Part shown: piece after piece, positions 52,703 to 63,300 of the stretch
How the letters are laid out: the number at the start of each line of letters is the position of its first letter
Numbering within the stretch: position 1 is the first letter of the stretch
NCBI RefSeq assembly: GCF_023822005.2
Contig: NZ_CP098806.1
Coordinates: forward strand, 1,736,001 to 1,800,000
Source of the DNA: Dyadobacter fanqingshengii
GTDB taxonomy: Bacteria > Bacteroidota > Bacteroidia > Cytophagales > Spirosomataceae
Direction of reading: 5' to 3'
Length of the DNA: 64,000 nt
The notes under the pieces: generated by a model
The model's input: only the letters and a program-made list of their open reading frames with translations
Database searches by the model: none
Told to the model about the DNA's origin: nothing
Made by a program: the position numbers and the translations under genes

Positions 52703-53425
52703 ATGATTGTTAATTATAAGGAAGACGGCTGGCAGATTATCTCGCAACGCGCCCACGGACTACTTTCAGGACAAGTATGCTTCCATTGGAAACAGGACTT
52801 CCGCCCTGAACGCTGGCTGGAAACGATCATTGCCACGACCGAACACGATGATGCGTTCAATGAATTTTTCAATGACGACCTTTTGCTGAATGAAAACGGT
52901 GGGCCGGTAAATTTCAAAATGCGGAAATTTGATGCAGAAAAATGCGAAGAACTCCTCCAACTTGCCCTTTCCAAAAGCCGTTACATTGCCCTGCTAACCT
53001 CGCAGCACATTCAATTTCTATATCAGAAAGAAACAGACAAGCAAATTGTCGCTTACTGTAAAAAGCTGGAAAAATGGGATAAAAAGTGGCGTAAAGAATC
53101 GGGTCTTGACGAGAAAGAGATCAAAACCGCATACCAGATCCTGGAATGGTGCGATGCTTTTTCACTACTGATATGCCAGAACCTGGTGCCACCCGAAGGT
53201 CGGAAAATCGAGGTCAGCCGCGGACCGGACGATTGTAATTATGAACTTTCATCACCCGAGGAAGGTGTTCTGAATGTTACGCCCTGGCCATTTGATGTTG
53301 ATAGTTTTAAGATTTTTTTTGAAACCAAAACCATGAAGCAGCTGAAATTTGACAATGTCATCGAGTTCAGGGAAAAATTGAAAGATGCCCCTGTAACGCT
53401 GCACACCTATTTAATTTCCAGATAA
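52703..53425 (+). CDS. DUF3891 family protein
   Basis: This 240-residue protein fits the DUF3891 pattern, with the start MIVNYKEDGWQIISQRAHG and a conserved TTEHDDAFNEF region near 45-57. It also has SRGPDD and WPFDVDSFKIFFE late. HD/His-rich segments suggest a metal-dependent hydrolase-like fold, but no function is known for the family. It has no signal peptide. It stands between the short gene with its terminator and the lipoprotein gene. Confidence 0.85.
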   Translation: MIVNYKEDGWQIISQRAHGLLSGQVCFHWKQDFRPERWLETIIATTEHDDAFNEFFNDDLLLNENGGPVNFKMRKFDAEKCEELLQLALSKSRYIALLTSQHIQFLYQKETDKQIVAYCKKLEKWDKKWRKESGLDEKEIKTAYQILEWCDAFSLLICQNLVPPEGRKIEVSRGPDDCNYELSSPEEGVLNVTPWPFDVDSFKIFFETKTMKQLKFDNVIEFREKLKDAPVTLHTYLISR

Positions 53426-53510
53426 TCATTGCCCATTGCCGCACATTATTCAATTTTGCAGACATAGTTTCGTTCATAAGCTGATCAACAGTCTGAATCG
53501 CGCGACGATG

Positions 53511-54095
53511 ATGAATATTCAAATGAAAACAGCCCTCTTTTGTGCCTTACTTCTTGTGATAACAGTTTCCTGCGAATGGGTCGGAAACACGCCCAGCTTT
53601 GGGGATGATTTTGTCACTTACACCATAAAAGCAGGACAACACGAAGTTGAAAAGAATGTGAATACGCCATTCGCGGCAAGTTCGCTGCGCTTCCAGGCGG
53701 TTTTCGACAGTTCATGCATTTATAGTGCAGCAATTCCTGAAAATCAGTTTGACATTAACAAACTCTATGGATTCTCGGATTGCAGCTCTCAGCACCAAAG
53801 CAACAGCGCCAGGTTTGGCTGGAACTGGCATGAGGGTGCCATTCACATTTATGCATACACGTACGCGAATGGCGTACGCGAGGCAAAGGATCTGGGCACT
53901 GCAGAGCTAAATGCGACCAACAGTTTCAAGATTACATTGGAAGATAACTTCTACGTATTTTCCTATCATGGTGTTGACACCAAAATGAAACGCCACTGTT
54001 CAGGTGGCGTCGGAATTGCTTATAAACTATTACCCTATTTCGGTGGCGACGAAGTGGCGCCACACGAAATAAAGATCAAAATCAGGAATTTGTAA
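53511..54095 (+). CDS. Putative lipoprotein of unknown function
   Basis: This protein of about 194 residues begins with a signal peptide ending VITVSC, a lipobox with Thr at -3 (weaker than the consensus). Start candidates are ATG at 53508, 53511 and 53523. The mature part has beta-rich composition with three further Cys residues in pairs (DSSC, FSDC, RHC) that could form disulfides. Aromatic-rich segments such as RFGWNWHEGAIHIYAY suggest a ligand-binding surface. I recognise no family. Its stop overlaps the convergent treZ gene by 14 bases, so the two 3' ends share sequence. Confidence 0.75.
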   Translation: MNIQMKTALFCALLLVITVSCEWVGNTPSFGDDFVTYTIKAGQHEVEKNVNTPFAASSLRFQAVFDSSCIYSAAIPENQFDINKLYGFSDCSSQHQSNSARFGWNWHEGAIHIYAYTYANGVREAKDLGTAELNATNSFKITLEDNFYVFSYHGVDTKMKRHCSGGVGIAYKLLPYFGGDEVAPHEIKIKIRNL

Positions 54096-55911
54096 ATATT
54101 GCGAAGCTTTCAGGAGGCAACATTACCAGCCTGTCGGCAGGCGGATCGGTGACATTTCCCAATCCATTCCACTCAGAATCCGAAGAAGCAATCAGCTTTT
54201 TCCATCCGCTGTTTTGCTCCGGCAGCCATATCTCACGAACTGATTTGGAGAAATTCAGGATCGCAACGATCTGCTGCTCCGCAGACCAGCGACGAATCGT
54301 AAGAGTCTTATTATCAGCATTAGACTCAACTTCAATTGCATTCCTGTCCATATTGTTCAGCGCAGGCTGGCTTTTCCTCAGCCCGATCAGCTTCTTGTAA
54401 AACTGAAACATCGTTTGGTGCGGCTCTTGCGCAAGCAATGTCCATTGTAATTTCGAACTGTTGAATGTTTCAATGCCCATTGGATCGGGCGCTTCACCTT
54501 CTATGTGAAACGCGGCAAACTCTCGCTTTCTGCCTTTCCTGACCGCTTCCGCCAGTTCGGGATCTGTGTGGCTCACAAAATACATGAAGGGATTGCTTTC
54601 GCTGTATTCCTCGCCCATAAACAACATAGGCAAATAAGGGCTCAGGAAAACTGCACCTGCAAGCAATTTTTGCATTTCAAACGAAACGAGCTGGCTTGTC
54701 CGCTCACCCAGCATCCGGTTGCCTACGTGATCATGATTTTGAGAAAAAACTACAAACTGTTCTCCCGGATGTCCGTCGGCCTTCACGCCAAACTTCCGCT
54801 TACGATGTTCCGAAAACGCCCCGTCATATACGTAGGCATCTTTATAGGATTTAGCCAACGACGTTATCGGCTCAAAATCAGAATAGTAGCCGCTTCGTTG
54901 CTGGCCGGAAGAGACGCGCAATGCATGGTGAAATTCGTCAACCCATTGTCCATCCATACCATAACCGCCTTTTGAAACCGGACTAATGAAGCGTGTATCA
55001 TTCAGATCCATTTCTACGATCAGGTAATGTGATTTGCCGCTTTGCTCAGCCAGCTCATCCACGCGTATTTTCATTTCCTGCAAAATATGAACCGGGCTCA
55101 TGTCTTTGATCGCGTGAACAGCATCCATGCGCAATGCATCAATGTGAAAATCCCGAAACCACATCAGCACATTCTCGATAAAATATTCGCGGACACCGTC
55201 GCACCAGGCATCGTCGAAATTGATTGCGTCGCCCCAGGGTGTATTGTATTTATCTGTAAAATATGGCCCATATTGAGGCAGCACATTGCCTTCGGGGCCA
55301 ATATGATTGTAAACAACATCCAAAATCACAGCCAGCCCCTTCTCATGACATGCATTAACAAGGTGTTGCAACGCCTCCGGTCCGCCGTACGAATCCTGCA
55401 CGCAATACGGGAGCACGCCATCGTAGCCCCAATTGCGCGCGCCGGCAAATTGTGAAACCGGCATAATTTCAATGGCATTAATTCCCAGTTCAACCAAATA
55501 ATCGAGCTTACTTTCCATGGCCGCAAATGTGCCCTCTTCCGTAAACGTTCCGGTGTGCAGCTCATAGATAATGTAATCTTTCAGTGCGATCTGAGGCAGA
55601 TTTTTGTCTGTCCATTGAAAATTTCGGAGATCGTAAGCGGCGGAAGGACCGTGCACGCCTTGTGGCTGCCAGATGGACGCCGGATCGGGCAAAGGTTTAT
55701 CATTCACAACGAACTGGTAAATGTCGCCGGCTTTGAGTTCTTCCGTTTGCACCGACCAATAGCCCAATTGCCCCTTTTTTAACGGCAGTTGTTTTTCTGA
55801 TTCTACCAGTAGTAACGCAACTTCATCTAACTCGGGCGCCCATACAACCGCGTTGGCTTTTCCGAACTCGTCGAATCTTACTCCCGGCAGCAGCTTTTCC
55901 TTATCAATCAT
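54082..55911 (-). CDS. treZ: Malto-oligosyltrehalose trehalohydrolase
   Basis: This 609-residue GH13 enzyme releases trehalose from the end of maltooligosyl-trehalose. The N-terminal carbohydrate-binding module precedes the (beta/alpha)8 barrel. Visible GH13 motifs are VILDVVYNHIGPEGN (region I), DALRMDAVHAI (region II, with nucleophile Asp), LIVEMDLND (region III, acid/base Glu) and SQNHDHVGNRM (region IV). It overlaps glgX by 4 bases (ATGA), so glgX and treZ form an operon. The partner treY (maltooligosyltrehalose synthase) is not in the window. Confidence 0.93.
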   Translation of the reverse strand: MIDKEKLLPGVRFDEFGKANAVVWAPELDEVALLLVESEKQLPLKKGQLGYWSVQTEELKAGDIYQFVVNDKPLPDPASIWQPQGVHGPSAAYDLRNFQWTDKNLPQIALKDYIIYELHTGTFTEEGTFAAMESKLDYLVELGINAIEIMPVSQFAGARNWGYDGVLPYCVQDSYGGPEALQHLVNACHEKGLAVILDVVYNHIGPEGNVLPQYGPYFTDKYNTPWGDAINFDDAWCDGVREYFIENVLMWFRDFHIDALRMDAVHAIKDMSPVHILQEMKIRVDELAEQSGKSHYLIVEMDLNDTRFISPVSKGGYGMDGQWVDEFHHALRVSSGQQRSGYYSDFEPITSLAKSYKDAYVYDGAFSEHRKRKFGVKADGHPGEQFVVFSQNHDHVGNRMLGERTSQLVSFEMQKLLAGAVFLSPYLPMLFMGEEYSESNPFMYFVSHTDPELAEAVRKGRKREFAAFHIEGEAPDPMGIETFNSSKLQWTLLAQEPHQTMFQFYKKLIGLRKSQPALNNMDRNAIEVESNADNKTLTIRRWSAEQQIVAILNFSKSVREIWLPEQNSGWKKLIASSDSEWNGLGNVTDPPADRLVMLPPESFAIFTNS

Positions 55912-58130
55912 ATTTTTTGTTGTTCCAATGCGTGTTTAAAAACGACTATTGACCGGCTGTCGACCGTCACCGAGGCATCGGGGCCAACGAGCTCGCCGTC
56001 CTCCGTGATGTAATCTGCGCTCGTATCAATTACCTTATGCCATTCCGTGCCGTACTTTTTTGGAGGAAGTGTATATTCAACAGGCTCGTAATGCGCATTG
56101 AAAATCATATAAAAGCTATCATCGTGAATCGGCTCGCCTTTTTTATTTACATGTCGAATCCCTTTTCCATTGAGAAATACAGCCAGCGATTTGGCATAAT
56201 CGTGATTCCAGTTCTCTTCCGGCATTTCACTTCCATCCGGCAAGAACCAGGCAATGTCTTCAAGTCCCTTGCCTTTGATAGGTAAACCACGGAACCAATC
56301 CCTTCTTCGGAATGTACGGTGAGCCTTGCTGAAAGCGATCAGCTTCTGGGTGAATGTCAATAAGTCCGGATCCACCTTTTCCCAATCCAGCCACGAGATC
56401 TCATTATCCTGGCAGTACGCATTATTATTTCCGCCCTGTGTCCTCCCCCATTCATCGCCCGCAACGAGCATTGGCACGCCTTGCGACAGGAAAAGTGTTG
56501 TCAGGAAATTTCGTTTCTGCTTGTGTCTGATCTGTAAAACTTCCGGGTCATCCGATGGACCCTCATGGCCGGAGTTCCAAGAACGATTGTGGTCGTCTCC
56601 ATCATTGTTCTCCTCGCCGTTTGCAAAATTACGTTTATCGTTATACGACACCAGGTCGTTCAATGTAAAACCATCGTGAGCAGTTATAAAGTTAATGCTC
56701 GCTGTCGGTCTGCGGTATTCCCCTTTGTAAAGATCTGAACTGCCGGTAAAGCGCTCAGCAAACTCTGCCAGCATACTATCCGCTCCACGCCAGTAATCAC
56801 GCATACAGTCGCGGTAACGACCGTTCCATTCCGCCCAGCCAATTGGAAATTTACCAACCTGATATCCGTCATAACCAATGTCCCAGGGTTCCGCGATGAG
56901 CTTTACCTGCGAAATAATTGGGTCCTGGTGAATAATATCGAAGAATGCGCTAAGCCTGTCCACTTCATGCAATTCCCTTGCAAGCGTCGAAGCAAGGTCG
57001 AAACGGAAGCCATCTACGTGCATTTCCGTGATCCAATAACGCAAACTATCCATGATCAGGCGCAGCACGCTCGGAAGCCTCGCGTTCAATGTATTGCCCG
57101 TTCCCGTATAATCCATGTAGTAGCGCCCGTCCATTAACCGGTAATACGACATATTATCGATTCCCCTGAAAGACAATGTTGGGCCCATCTGGTTTCCTTC
57201 GCCGGTATGGTTATAAACCACATCCAGGATCACCTCAATGCCCGCTTTGTGCATTTCCTTGACCATGTTTTTGAACTCATTAACCTGCTGGCCAAGCGTT
57301 CCTGAGCTGCTGTAACGTACATCCGGCGCGAAAAAGCCGATTGAATTATATCCCCAGTAATTGGTCAGTTCGCGCTCTTTTAAATGCCGGTCTGAAATGA
57401 AATGGTGAACAGGCATCAGCTCAACAGCATTAACACCCAGATCTTTAAGATATTTGATGGCTGCCGGATGCCCCATAGCAGCATATGTTCCGCGGATTTC
57501 CTCAGGAATATCTTTATTCAGATAGGTGAATCCCTTCACATGTGTTTCATAAATAATTGTGTCGTGATAAGGAATCTCGGGTGCCTGAACACCTTCCCAG
57601 TCAAAACTTGAATCTATAACAACAGATTTGGGAATGTATGGAGCGCTGTCGAGCTCGCTGAAACTCAGATCCTCATTTTCGTCACCGATTACATAGCCAA
57701 AAAGTGCATCGTGCCACTGGATCGTACCTGAAATGGACTTTGCATAAGGATCTATTAAAACTTTATTAGGATTAAAACGAAAGCCGTACGTCGGCTCATA
57801 AGGTCCGTGCACACGATAGCCATACAGTTGTCCTGGCTTCAATCCGGGCACATACACATGCCACACGTGATGGGAAGCTTCTTTGATCTCGATCTTGATT
57901 TGCTCACGCTGACTTTCCTGACTCTCGAACAGGCACAATTCCACACCCGTAGCGTTTTCAGAATATAATGCGAAATTAACCCCCTCGCCATCCCACGTGG
58001 CGCCTAACGGATAGGGTTCGCCCGGATAAACAACAATTTTACTATGCTCTAATTCCTTAACAACTTTATTGTTAGATACTTTTTTCATCTTTGAATAATT
58101 TTCGTTAACAATTCCCACACCGTTCAGCAT
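55908..58130 (-). CDS. glgX: Glycogen debranching enzyme GlgX/TreX
   Basis: This 740-residue GH13 debranching protein hydrolyses alpha-1,6 branches of limit dextrins or glycogen. It begins with a CBM48-type N-terminal domain (PYPLGATWDGEGVNFALYSENA). The GH13 regions are EVILDVVYNHTGEGN, VDGFRFDLAS, LIAEPWDIGYDGYQVG and ITAHDGFTLNDL. ATG at 58130 is used; a second ATG at 58088 (MKKVSNNK) is also plausible. Together with treZ it forms the debranching/release half of the TreX-TreY-TreZ route. Confidence 0.93.
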   Translation of the reverse strand: MLNGVGIVNENYSKMKKVSNNKVVKELEHSKIVVYPGEPYPLGATWDGEGVNFALYSENATGVELCLFESQESQREQIKIEIKEASHHVWHVYVPGLKPGQLYGYRVHGPYEPTYGFRFNPNKVLIDPYAKSISGTIQWHDALFGYVIGDENEDLSFSELDSAPYIPKSVVIDSSFDWEGVQAPEIPYHDTIIYETHVKGFTYLNKDIPEEIRGTYAAMGHPAAIKYLKDLGVNAVELMPVHHFISDRHLKERELTNYWGYNSIGFFAPDVRYSSSGTLGQQVNEFKNMVKEMHKAGIEVILDVVYNHTGEGNQMGPTLSFRGIDNMSYYRLMDGRYYMDYTGTGNTLNARLPSVLRLIMDSLRYWITEMHVDGFRFDLASTLARELHEVDRLSAFFDIIHQDPIISQVKLIAEPWDIGYDGYQVGKFPIGWAEWNGRYRDCMRDYWRGADSMLAEFAERFTGSSDLYKGEYRRPTASINFITAHDGFTLNDLVSYNDKRNFANGEENNDGDDHNRSWNSGHEGPSDDPEVLQIRHKQKRNFLTTLFLSQGVPMLVAGDEWGRTQGGNNNAYCQDNEISWLDWEKVDPDLLTFTQKLIAFSKAHRTFRRRDWFRGLPIKGKGLEDIAWFLPDGSEMPEENWNHDYAKSLAVFLNGKGIRHVNKKGEPIHDDSFYMIFNAHYEPVEYTLPPKKYGTEWHKVIDTSADYITEDGELVGPDASVTVDSRSIVVFKHALEQQKI

Positions 58131-58280
58131 AGGTTTTCTATCTGAATCAAACTATACACACCATTACCGCTGGAATCATATTTGAGAACACACTTTGCTA
58201 TAAAATTATGCCAGGATAACCAGGAGTTGTTCGGGAAAATATTCCACAGGAGCTCCGGATGGGAGCATAACAATGAAATT

Positions 58281-58529
58281 ATGGATAAAAACAAGCTGCC
58301 GGAAATGCTGGCGTTTTTGCAAAAGGTTAGTGAAATGAATGAAGATACGGTCTACGATTCTTCGGACGAATACCTCGTAAATGCAATTATTGATCTGGTC
58401 CGTGATAAAGGGTTCACCTCTATTTCAGAGGACTTTAATACGCCATTTATTCATCCAATGATCACAATCCAGAAGTGGGCGGAAGAATTGAAGCGGATTG
58501 TCATTGAAAATTTCAGTGAAAAAAATTAG
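58281..58529 (+). CDS. Small hypothetical protein (82 aa)
   Basis: ATG at 58281 is preferred; a longer frame to 58182 has a poor, unrelated-looking N-terminus. The product is acidic and mostly helical (LPEMLAFLQKVSEM; YLVNAIIDLVRDKG; PMITIQKWAEELKRIV), without Cys, signal peptide or membrane segment. I recognise no family. It lies between the divergent glgX gene and the two-component block with 224 bases of AT-rich DNA after it. Function unknown. Confidence 0.5.
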   Translation: MDKNKLPEMLAFLQKVSEMNEDTVYDSSDEYLVNAIIDLVRDKGFTSISEDFNTPFIHPMITIQKWAEELKRIVIENFSEKN

Positions 58530-58753
58530 GATAATCAGTAAAAAGTGCAAAAATTCGCGTGTTTTGGTATGATTTTTGTATAAAACAAAGGAATTAATAC
58601 TTATTTTACCTTGATATTGAGCTTGTTACTGTCACTGTATCTTAAATGATTGGATTGCAGCGTATATACATACAAGTTTAATTCCGATTAGATGAGAATC
58701 ACTTCACAGCTGACAAACAACAAGGACTGCATGGATAATTTTTTACCCATATT

Positions 58754-60349
58754 ATGATTCTGATTGTCGACGACAGGCCTGAAAATATACTTCCTTTAAA
58801 GAAAATCCTGGAACTGCACAATTTCCAGACGGATAGTGCGGAATCCGGTGAAGAGGCATTGAAAAAGATCCTCAAAAACAGCTATTCTGTTATCATCATG
58901 GATGTCCAGATGCCGGGTATGGACGGCTTTGAAGTTGCTGAGGCCATCTCCGGCTTTGGTAAAGCGAAGGACACACCCATCATTTTCCTGTCTGCTGTCA
59001 ACAAAGAGAAACGGTTTATTACTAAGGGCTATTCGTCCGGAGGCATCGATTATCTTACCAAGCCCGTTGACCCGGATATTTTGCTGCTCAAAGTCAAGAC
59101 ATTCAACAAGCTTTTCGAACAGCAGCAGGAATTGAAAACAATTCAGCATTCCCTTCAATATGAGATTGATATAAGAAAAAAAGCGCAGGAAGAACTGGCT
59201 GGACGGATGCAGGAATTGCGGTTTATCTTGGAATCCCTGCCACAAGTCGCATTCACGATCGGTGTGGACGGCAAGATCGAATTCGTTAATGAACATTGGT
59301 TTCAGCTTTCGGAAGACGCCACGATTTTTCCTGAATCTCATCCTGAGGACGACTTTTACAACAATTGGGAAACACATCTAAAAAATGGCCTGGAATTTAC
59401 AACGGAGGCGAGATTAAAGCATCTGGATACGCAGGAGTACAAGTATTTTCTGATCAAAATCATCCCGATCCTGCAAAACGGCTCGACTATCCGCTGGGTA
59501 GGCACATTTACCGACATTCACCAGCAAAAAATGGCAAACGAGCTGCTGGAACATAAAGTTGAACTCCGGACAAGGGAACTCCTGGTGAAGAACTCGGAAC
59601 TGGAAACGACCAATCACGAATTGCAGCAATTTGCCTGGGTTGTTTCCCATGATTTGAAAGAACCTTTACGGAAGATTCAGACATTCAGTCATTTAATAAA
59701 GGACAAATACCTAAAAGAAAACCCGGAGGCAATTTCTTACCTCAACAGGTCGATCAGTTCCTCAGCCAGAATGTCGCGCCTCATCAGCGATTTGCTCGAT
59801 TATTCAAGGCTTTCGGTCAAGGCACATTTCCAGCCTACTGACCTGAATTTGCTTCTGGAAGATCTTTTGTCTGATTTTGATGAGATCATGTTAAGCAAAA
59901 AGGCAGTGATCCAGCTGGACAAACTGCCTATTATCGACACCATTCCGAGTCAGATCCGGCAGGTTTTCCAGAATCTGATCAGTAATGCGCTTAAATTCTC
60001 CAAAGAAGGCATGCCGCCCGTGATTACCATTTCTTCGACCATCATTGCTGAAAAATTTGTAGACGCGGAAGTCAGTGAAGAAGGGCATTTTTGCAGGATC
60101 GTGATTGAAGACAACGGCATAGGCTTTGACGAGAAATTCCTCGACCGGATATTTGTCATCTTCCAGCGGCTCAATAACCTGAATACTTACGAGGGCACCG
60201 GGATCGGACTGGCTATTGCAAAAAAAATCATGGACAAGCATAACGGGATTATTTCAGCCAGGAGTGCTGAAAATCACGGAGCGCAATTTATTCTTATCCT
60301 GCCCCTGGTCCAGGAGCAGGTTTTAACCGAAATCAGAACTGAAAATTAG
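58754..60349 (+). CDS. Hybrid two-component protein: receiver + PAS + histidine kinase
   Basis: This 531-residue protein starts with an N-terminal receiver domain (phospho-acceptor D50 in IIMDVQMPG, acidic pair VDDRP, switch Ser/Thr, Lys near 104). A PAS-like domain (about 150-260, with LPQVAFTIGVDGKIEFVNEHW) follows, then HisKA (H299 in VVSHDLKEPLRK) and HATPase (NLISNALKFSKEG, EDNGIGFD, TYEGTGIGLAIAKK). Having the receiver first is typical of cytoplasmic kinases modulated by another system's phosphotransfer. No membrane segments are present. It precedes the large hybrid kinase by 13 bases. Confidence 0.93.
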   Translation: MILIVDDRPENILPLKKILELHNFQTDSAESGEEALKKILKNSYSVIIMDVQMPGMDGFEVAEAISGFGKAKDTPIIFLSAVNKEKRFITKGYSSGGIDYLTKPVDPDILLLKVKTFNKLFEQQQELKTIQHSLQYEIDIRKKAQEELAGRMQELRFILESLPQVAFTIGVDGKIEFVNEHWFQLSEDATIFPESHPEDDFYNNWETHLKNGLEFTTEARLKHLDTQEYKYFLIKIIPILQNGSTIRWVGTFTDIHQQKMANELLEHKVELRTRELLVKNSELETTNHELQQFAWVVSHDLKEPLRKIQTFSHLIKDKYLKENPEAISYLNRSISSSARMSRLISDLLDYSRLSVKAHFQPTDLNLLLEDLLSDFDEIMLSKKAVIQLDKLPIIDTIPSQIRQVFQNLISNALKFSKEGMPPVITISSTIIAEKFVDAEVSEEGHFCRIVIEDNGIGFDEKFLDRIFVIFQRLNNLNTYEGTGIGLAIAKKIMDKHNGIISARSAENHGAQFILILPLVQEQVLTEIRTEN

Positions 60350-60362
60350 CAGCAAGGCACCG

Positions 60363-63300
60363 ATGAGAAAAACCTCTAACTCTATCATTCAGCAATTACA
60401 AATTGTATTTTCCTTCTCCATATTACTGCTGATATTCAGCCTTTTGGCTTCCTATTACAGCACGCAGAAACTAATCAACAACTCCGAGCTGGTTAACCAC
60501 ACCAACCAGGTCCTCATTGAAGCCGAGAGCATTATTTCATATGTTAAGGACGCGGAAACGGGCCAGCGGGGGTATTTGATCACAAATGAGCAAATCTTCC
60601 TGGACCCCTACTCGGACGCGTACACAAAAACCACCATCAGTTATAACAACCTCAGTGAACTTACGGCCGATAATCCTAACCAACAGAAAAACCTGCGGGA
60701 AGTGAAAGCATTGTACGAAGCAAAATTCGGGCAGATGCAGAACATTATTGATCAGACACGCAGAAATCCGACCTTTGCAGACGACCAGGATGGCAGATTA
60801 AAGGAAATGATTAAGGGAAAGAAGATTATGGACGATCTTCGTCTGGTGGTGGAACGCATTAAATTTGACGAAAACAAAATTCTGCAAGACCGCATCGAGC
60901 AACAGCAAATTTACATTCGTTATACGCCTGTCCTGCTGGTCATTGCCGCATTGATCTCAATCCTGATCACTGTTTTCGCCTATATGCGAATTAAGAACGA
61001 CATGGACAAAAGGCTTGCTGCACAGCTGCTGGAAGAACAAAAATACGCAGAAACGGAACGCAGGATCAGCCGCATTGAGCAGATTACCCGGCAAGTTTCC
61101 GATGGGGATTATACCGTAAGATCACAAGATGAAAGCGATGATGACCTGGGCCGCATTTCGGCAGCGCTTAATACTATGACGGCTTCGCTGGAACAAACAT
61201 TCAATGATCTCACAACTAAAAACTGGCTGCAAACCGGCGCCGTTGAAATCAGTGATGCCATTCGTGGAGAGCGTATCCTCAAAAAACTGGCGACAAACCT
61301 TATTAACACGGTTACGCGCTATGCCAAAGCGCAGCTCGGGACCATCTATATCCAGGATAACGACTGGAATTTCAGGCTTGCAAGCAGCTATGCCGCGGAG
61401 CATGCACCTGACAGCATTACGCCGGGTGCTGGTCTTGCGGGGCAGGCGATAGAAAGCAAAAAGCCACTGATCGTGTATGACGTACCTGAGAATTACCTCA
61501 AAATAACATCGACGATTGGCGAAACAAAACCTGTTACGCTCGCTATTTTGCCACTTATTTATGCTTACGAATGCATTGGCATCATTGAACTTGGCTTCCT
61601 GAACAAACCAGACAAAAATGACATCCAGTTTTTGGAAGGCAACCTGGAAGCGATCGCGACGGGTATCAATTCCGCGCTGGACTATTTAAAACTGCAAAAC
61701 TTCCTGGAAGAAACCCAGGCACAGTCCGAGGAATTGCAAACGCAGCATAATGAGCTGGAAAACCTGAACGCGGAGTTGGAAGCGCAATCACAGAAGTTGC
61801 AGGCTTCCGAGGAAGAGCTTCGCGTACAGCAGGAAGAGTTACAGCAAACCAATGAGGAACTGGAAGAGCGGAGCGGTTTATTGGAAGAAAAGAACATTGA
61901 AATTCAGAAAAAAGCCGAAGAACTCGAACTCACAACGCGCTATAAGTCGGAGTTCCTGGCCAATATGTCGCACGAACTTCGGACGCCGCTTAACTCAATC
62001 TTGCTGCTGAGCCGGTTGTTGGCCGAAAACGATGAAAAAAATCTGAATGGAGAGCAGGTGGAATATGCAACGGTAATCCAATCGTCGGGCAACGGCTTGC
62101 TAGGGCTGATCGATGAGATCCTTGATCTGTCCAAGATTGAAGCCGGAAAAATGGAGCTCGACTATGTGAGCGTTTCTGTGAAAGAAATAGTGGACGACTT
62201 GAAAGGCCTGTTCAGTCCGATAGCGAGAGAAAAAGGGCTGGATTTCAAAATAAACATTGAAAACAGTGCTCCGCTCGTGATTGAAACGGATAAAATGCGC
62301 CTGGAACAAATATTGAAAAATCTTATTTCCAATGCATTGAAATTCACCTCACAAGGTTCCGTTCAAATTGATATCCAACGCAAGCCGGGTATGGAGAATA
62401 TGATCAGCTTTGTCGTCAGCGATACAGGCATAGGCGTAGCACCCGAGAAGCAGCAGCACATTTTTGAAGCGTTCCAGCAAGCCGACGGATCCACCAAGCG
62501 AAAATATGGCGGAACCGGATTGGGATTGTCCATCAGCCGCGAGCTGGTTAAATTACTCGGCGGTGAGATTTCATTGACGAGTAAGCTGGATGAAGGCAGT
62601 GTGTTTACGCTTTGTATTCCGATTGCGAAAGCATATAGCGCACAAGTCAGCGAGCAGCAGAATTACTTCCTGAACCATAACGAGGAATCGCTGAAGACAA
62701 AACCGGAGGGCATTGATAAGCGATTTATCAGCACAGTAATTCCACAAAGCATCGACGACGACCGTGACAACATTGAAAGCGCGGACAAGACGATCCTGAT
62801 CATTGAAGACGACACGACCTTTGCAAAATCATTGCTCGATTACACCCGGAAGCTGGGTTACAAAGGCATTGTTGCCGTAAGGGGCGATGAGGGTTTGGAA
62901 CTTGCCCAAACATTTACGCCGATGGGTATTTTGCTGGACATTCAGCTTCCCATCATCAGCGGCTGGGACGTGATGGATGAATTAAAATCGCGCCCTGAAA
63001 CCAGGCATATTCCGGTGCACATTATGTCGTCGCACCGCATGAAAAATGAAAGTCTGCTCAAAGGTGCGGTCGACTTCATTGATAAGCCCGTTGCCTTCGA
63101 AAAGATGGAAGAGATTTTCAAAAAGATCGAATTCGTGGTGAACAGGCAGAGCAAAAAAGTGCTTATCGTTGAAGATAATTCCATGCACGCAAAAGCACTC
63201 GCCTACTATCTGTCGTCTTTCAACATTAATTCCCAACTGAAAAGCGATATTGGCGAAGGCCTGGAAACATTGCAGAACAACGAAGTGGACTGCGTGATCC

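Noticed and set aside
61680..61950. Repetitive Glu/Gln-rich DNA in the large hybrid kinase
   Set aside because: It looked like a repeat array but encodes the coiled-coil linker expected between GAF and HisKA domains in this kinase type.
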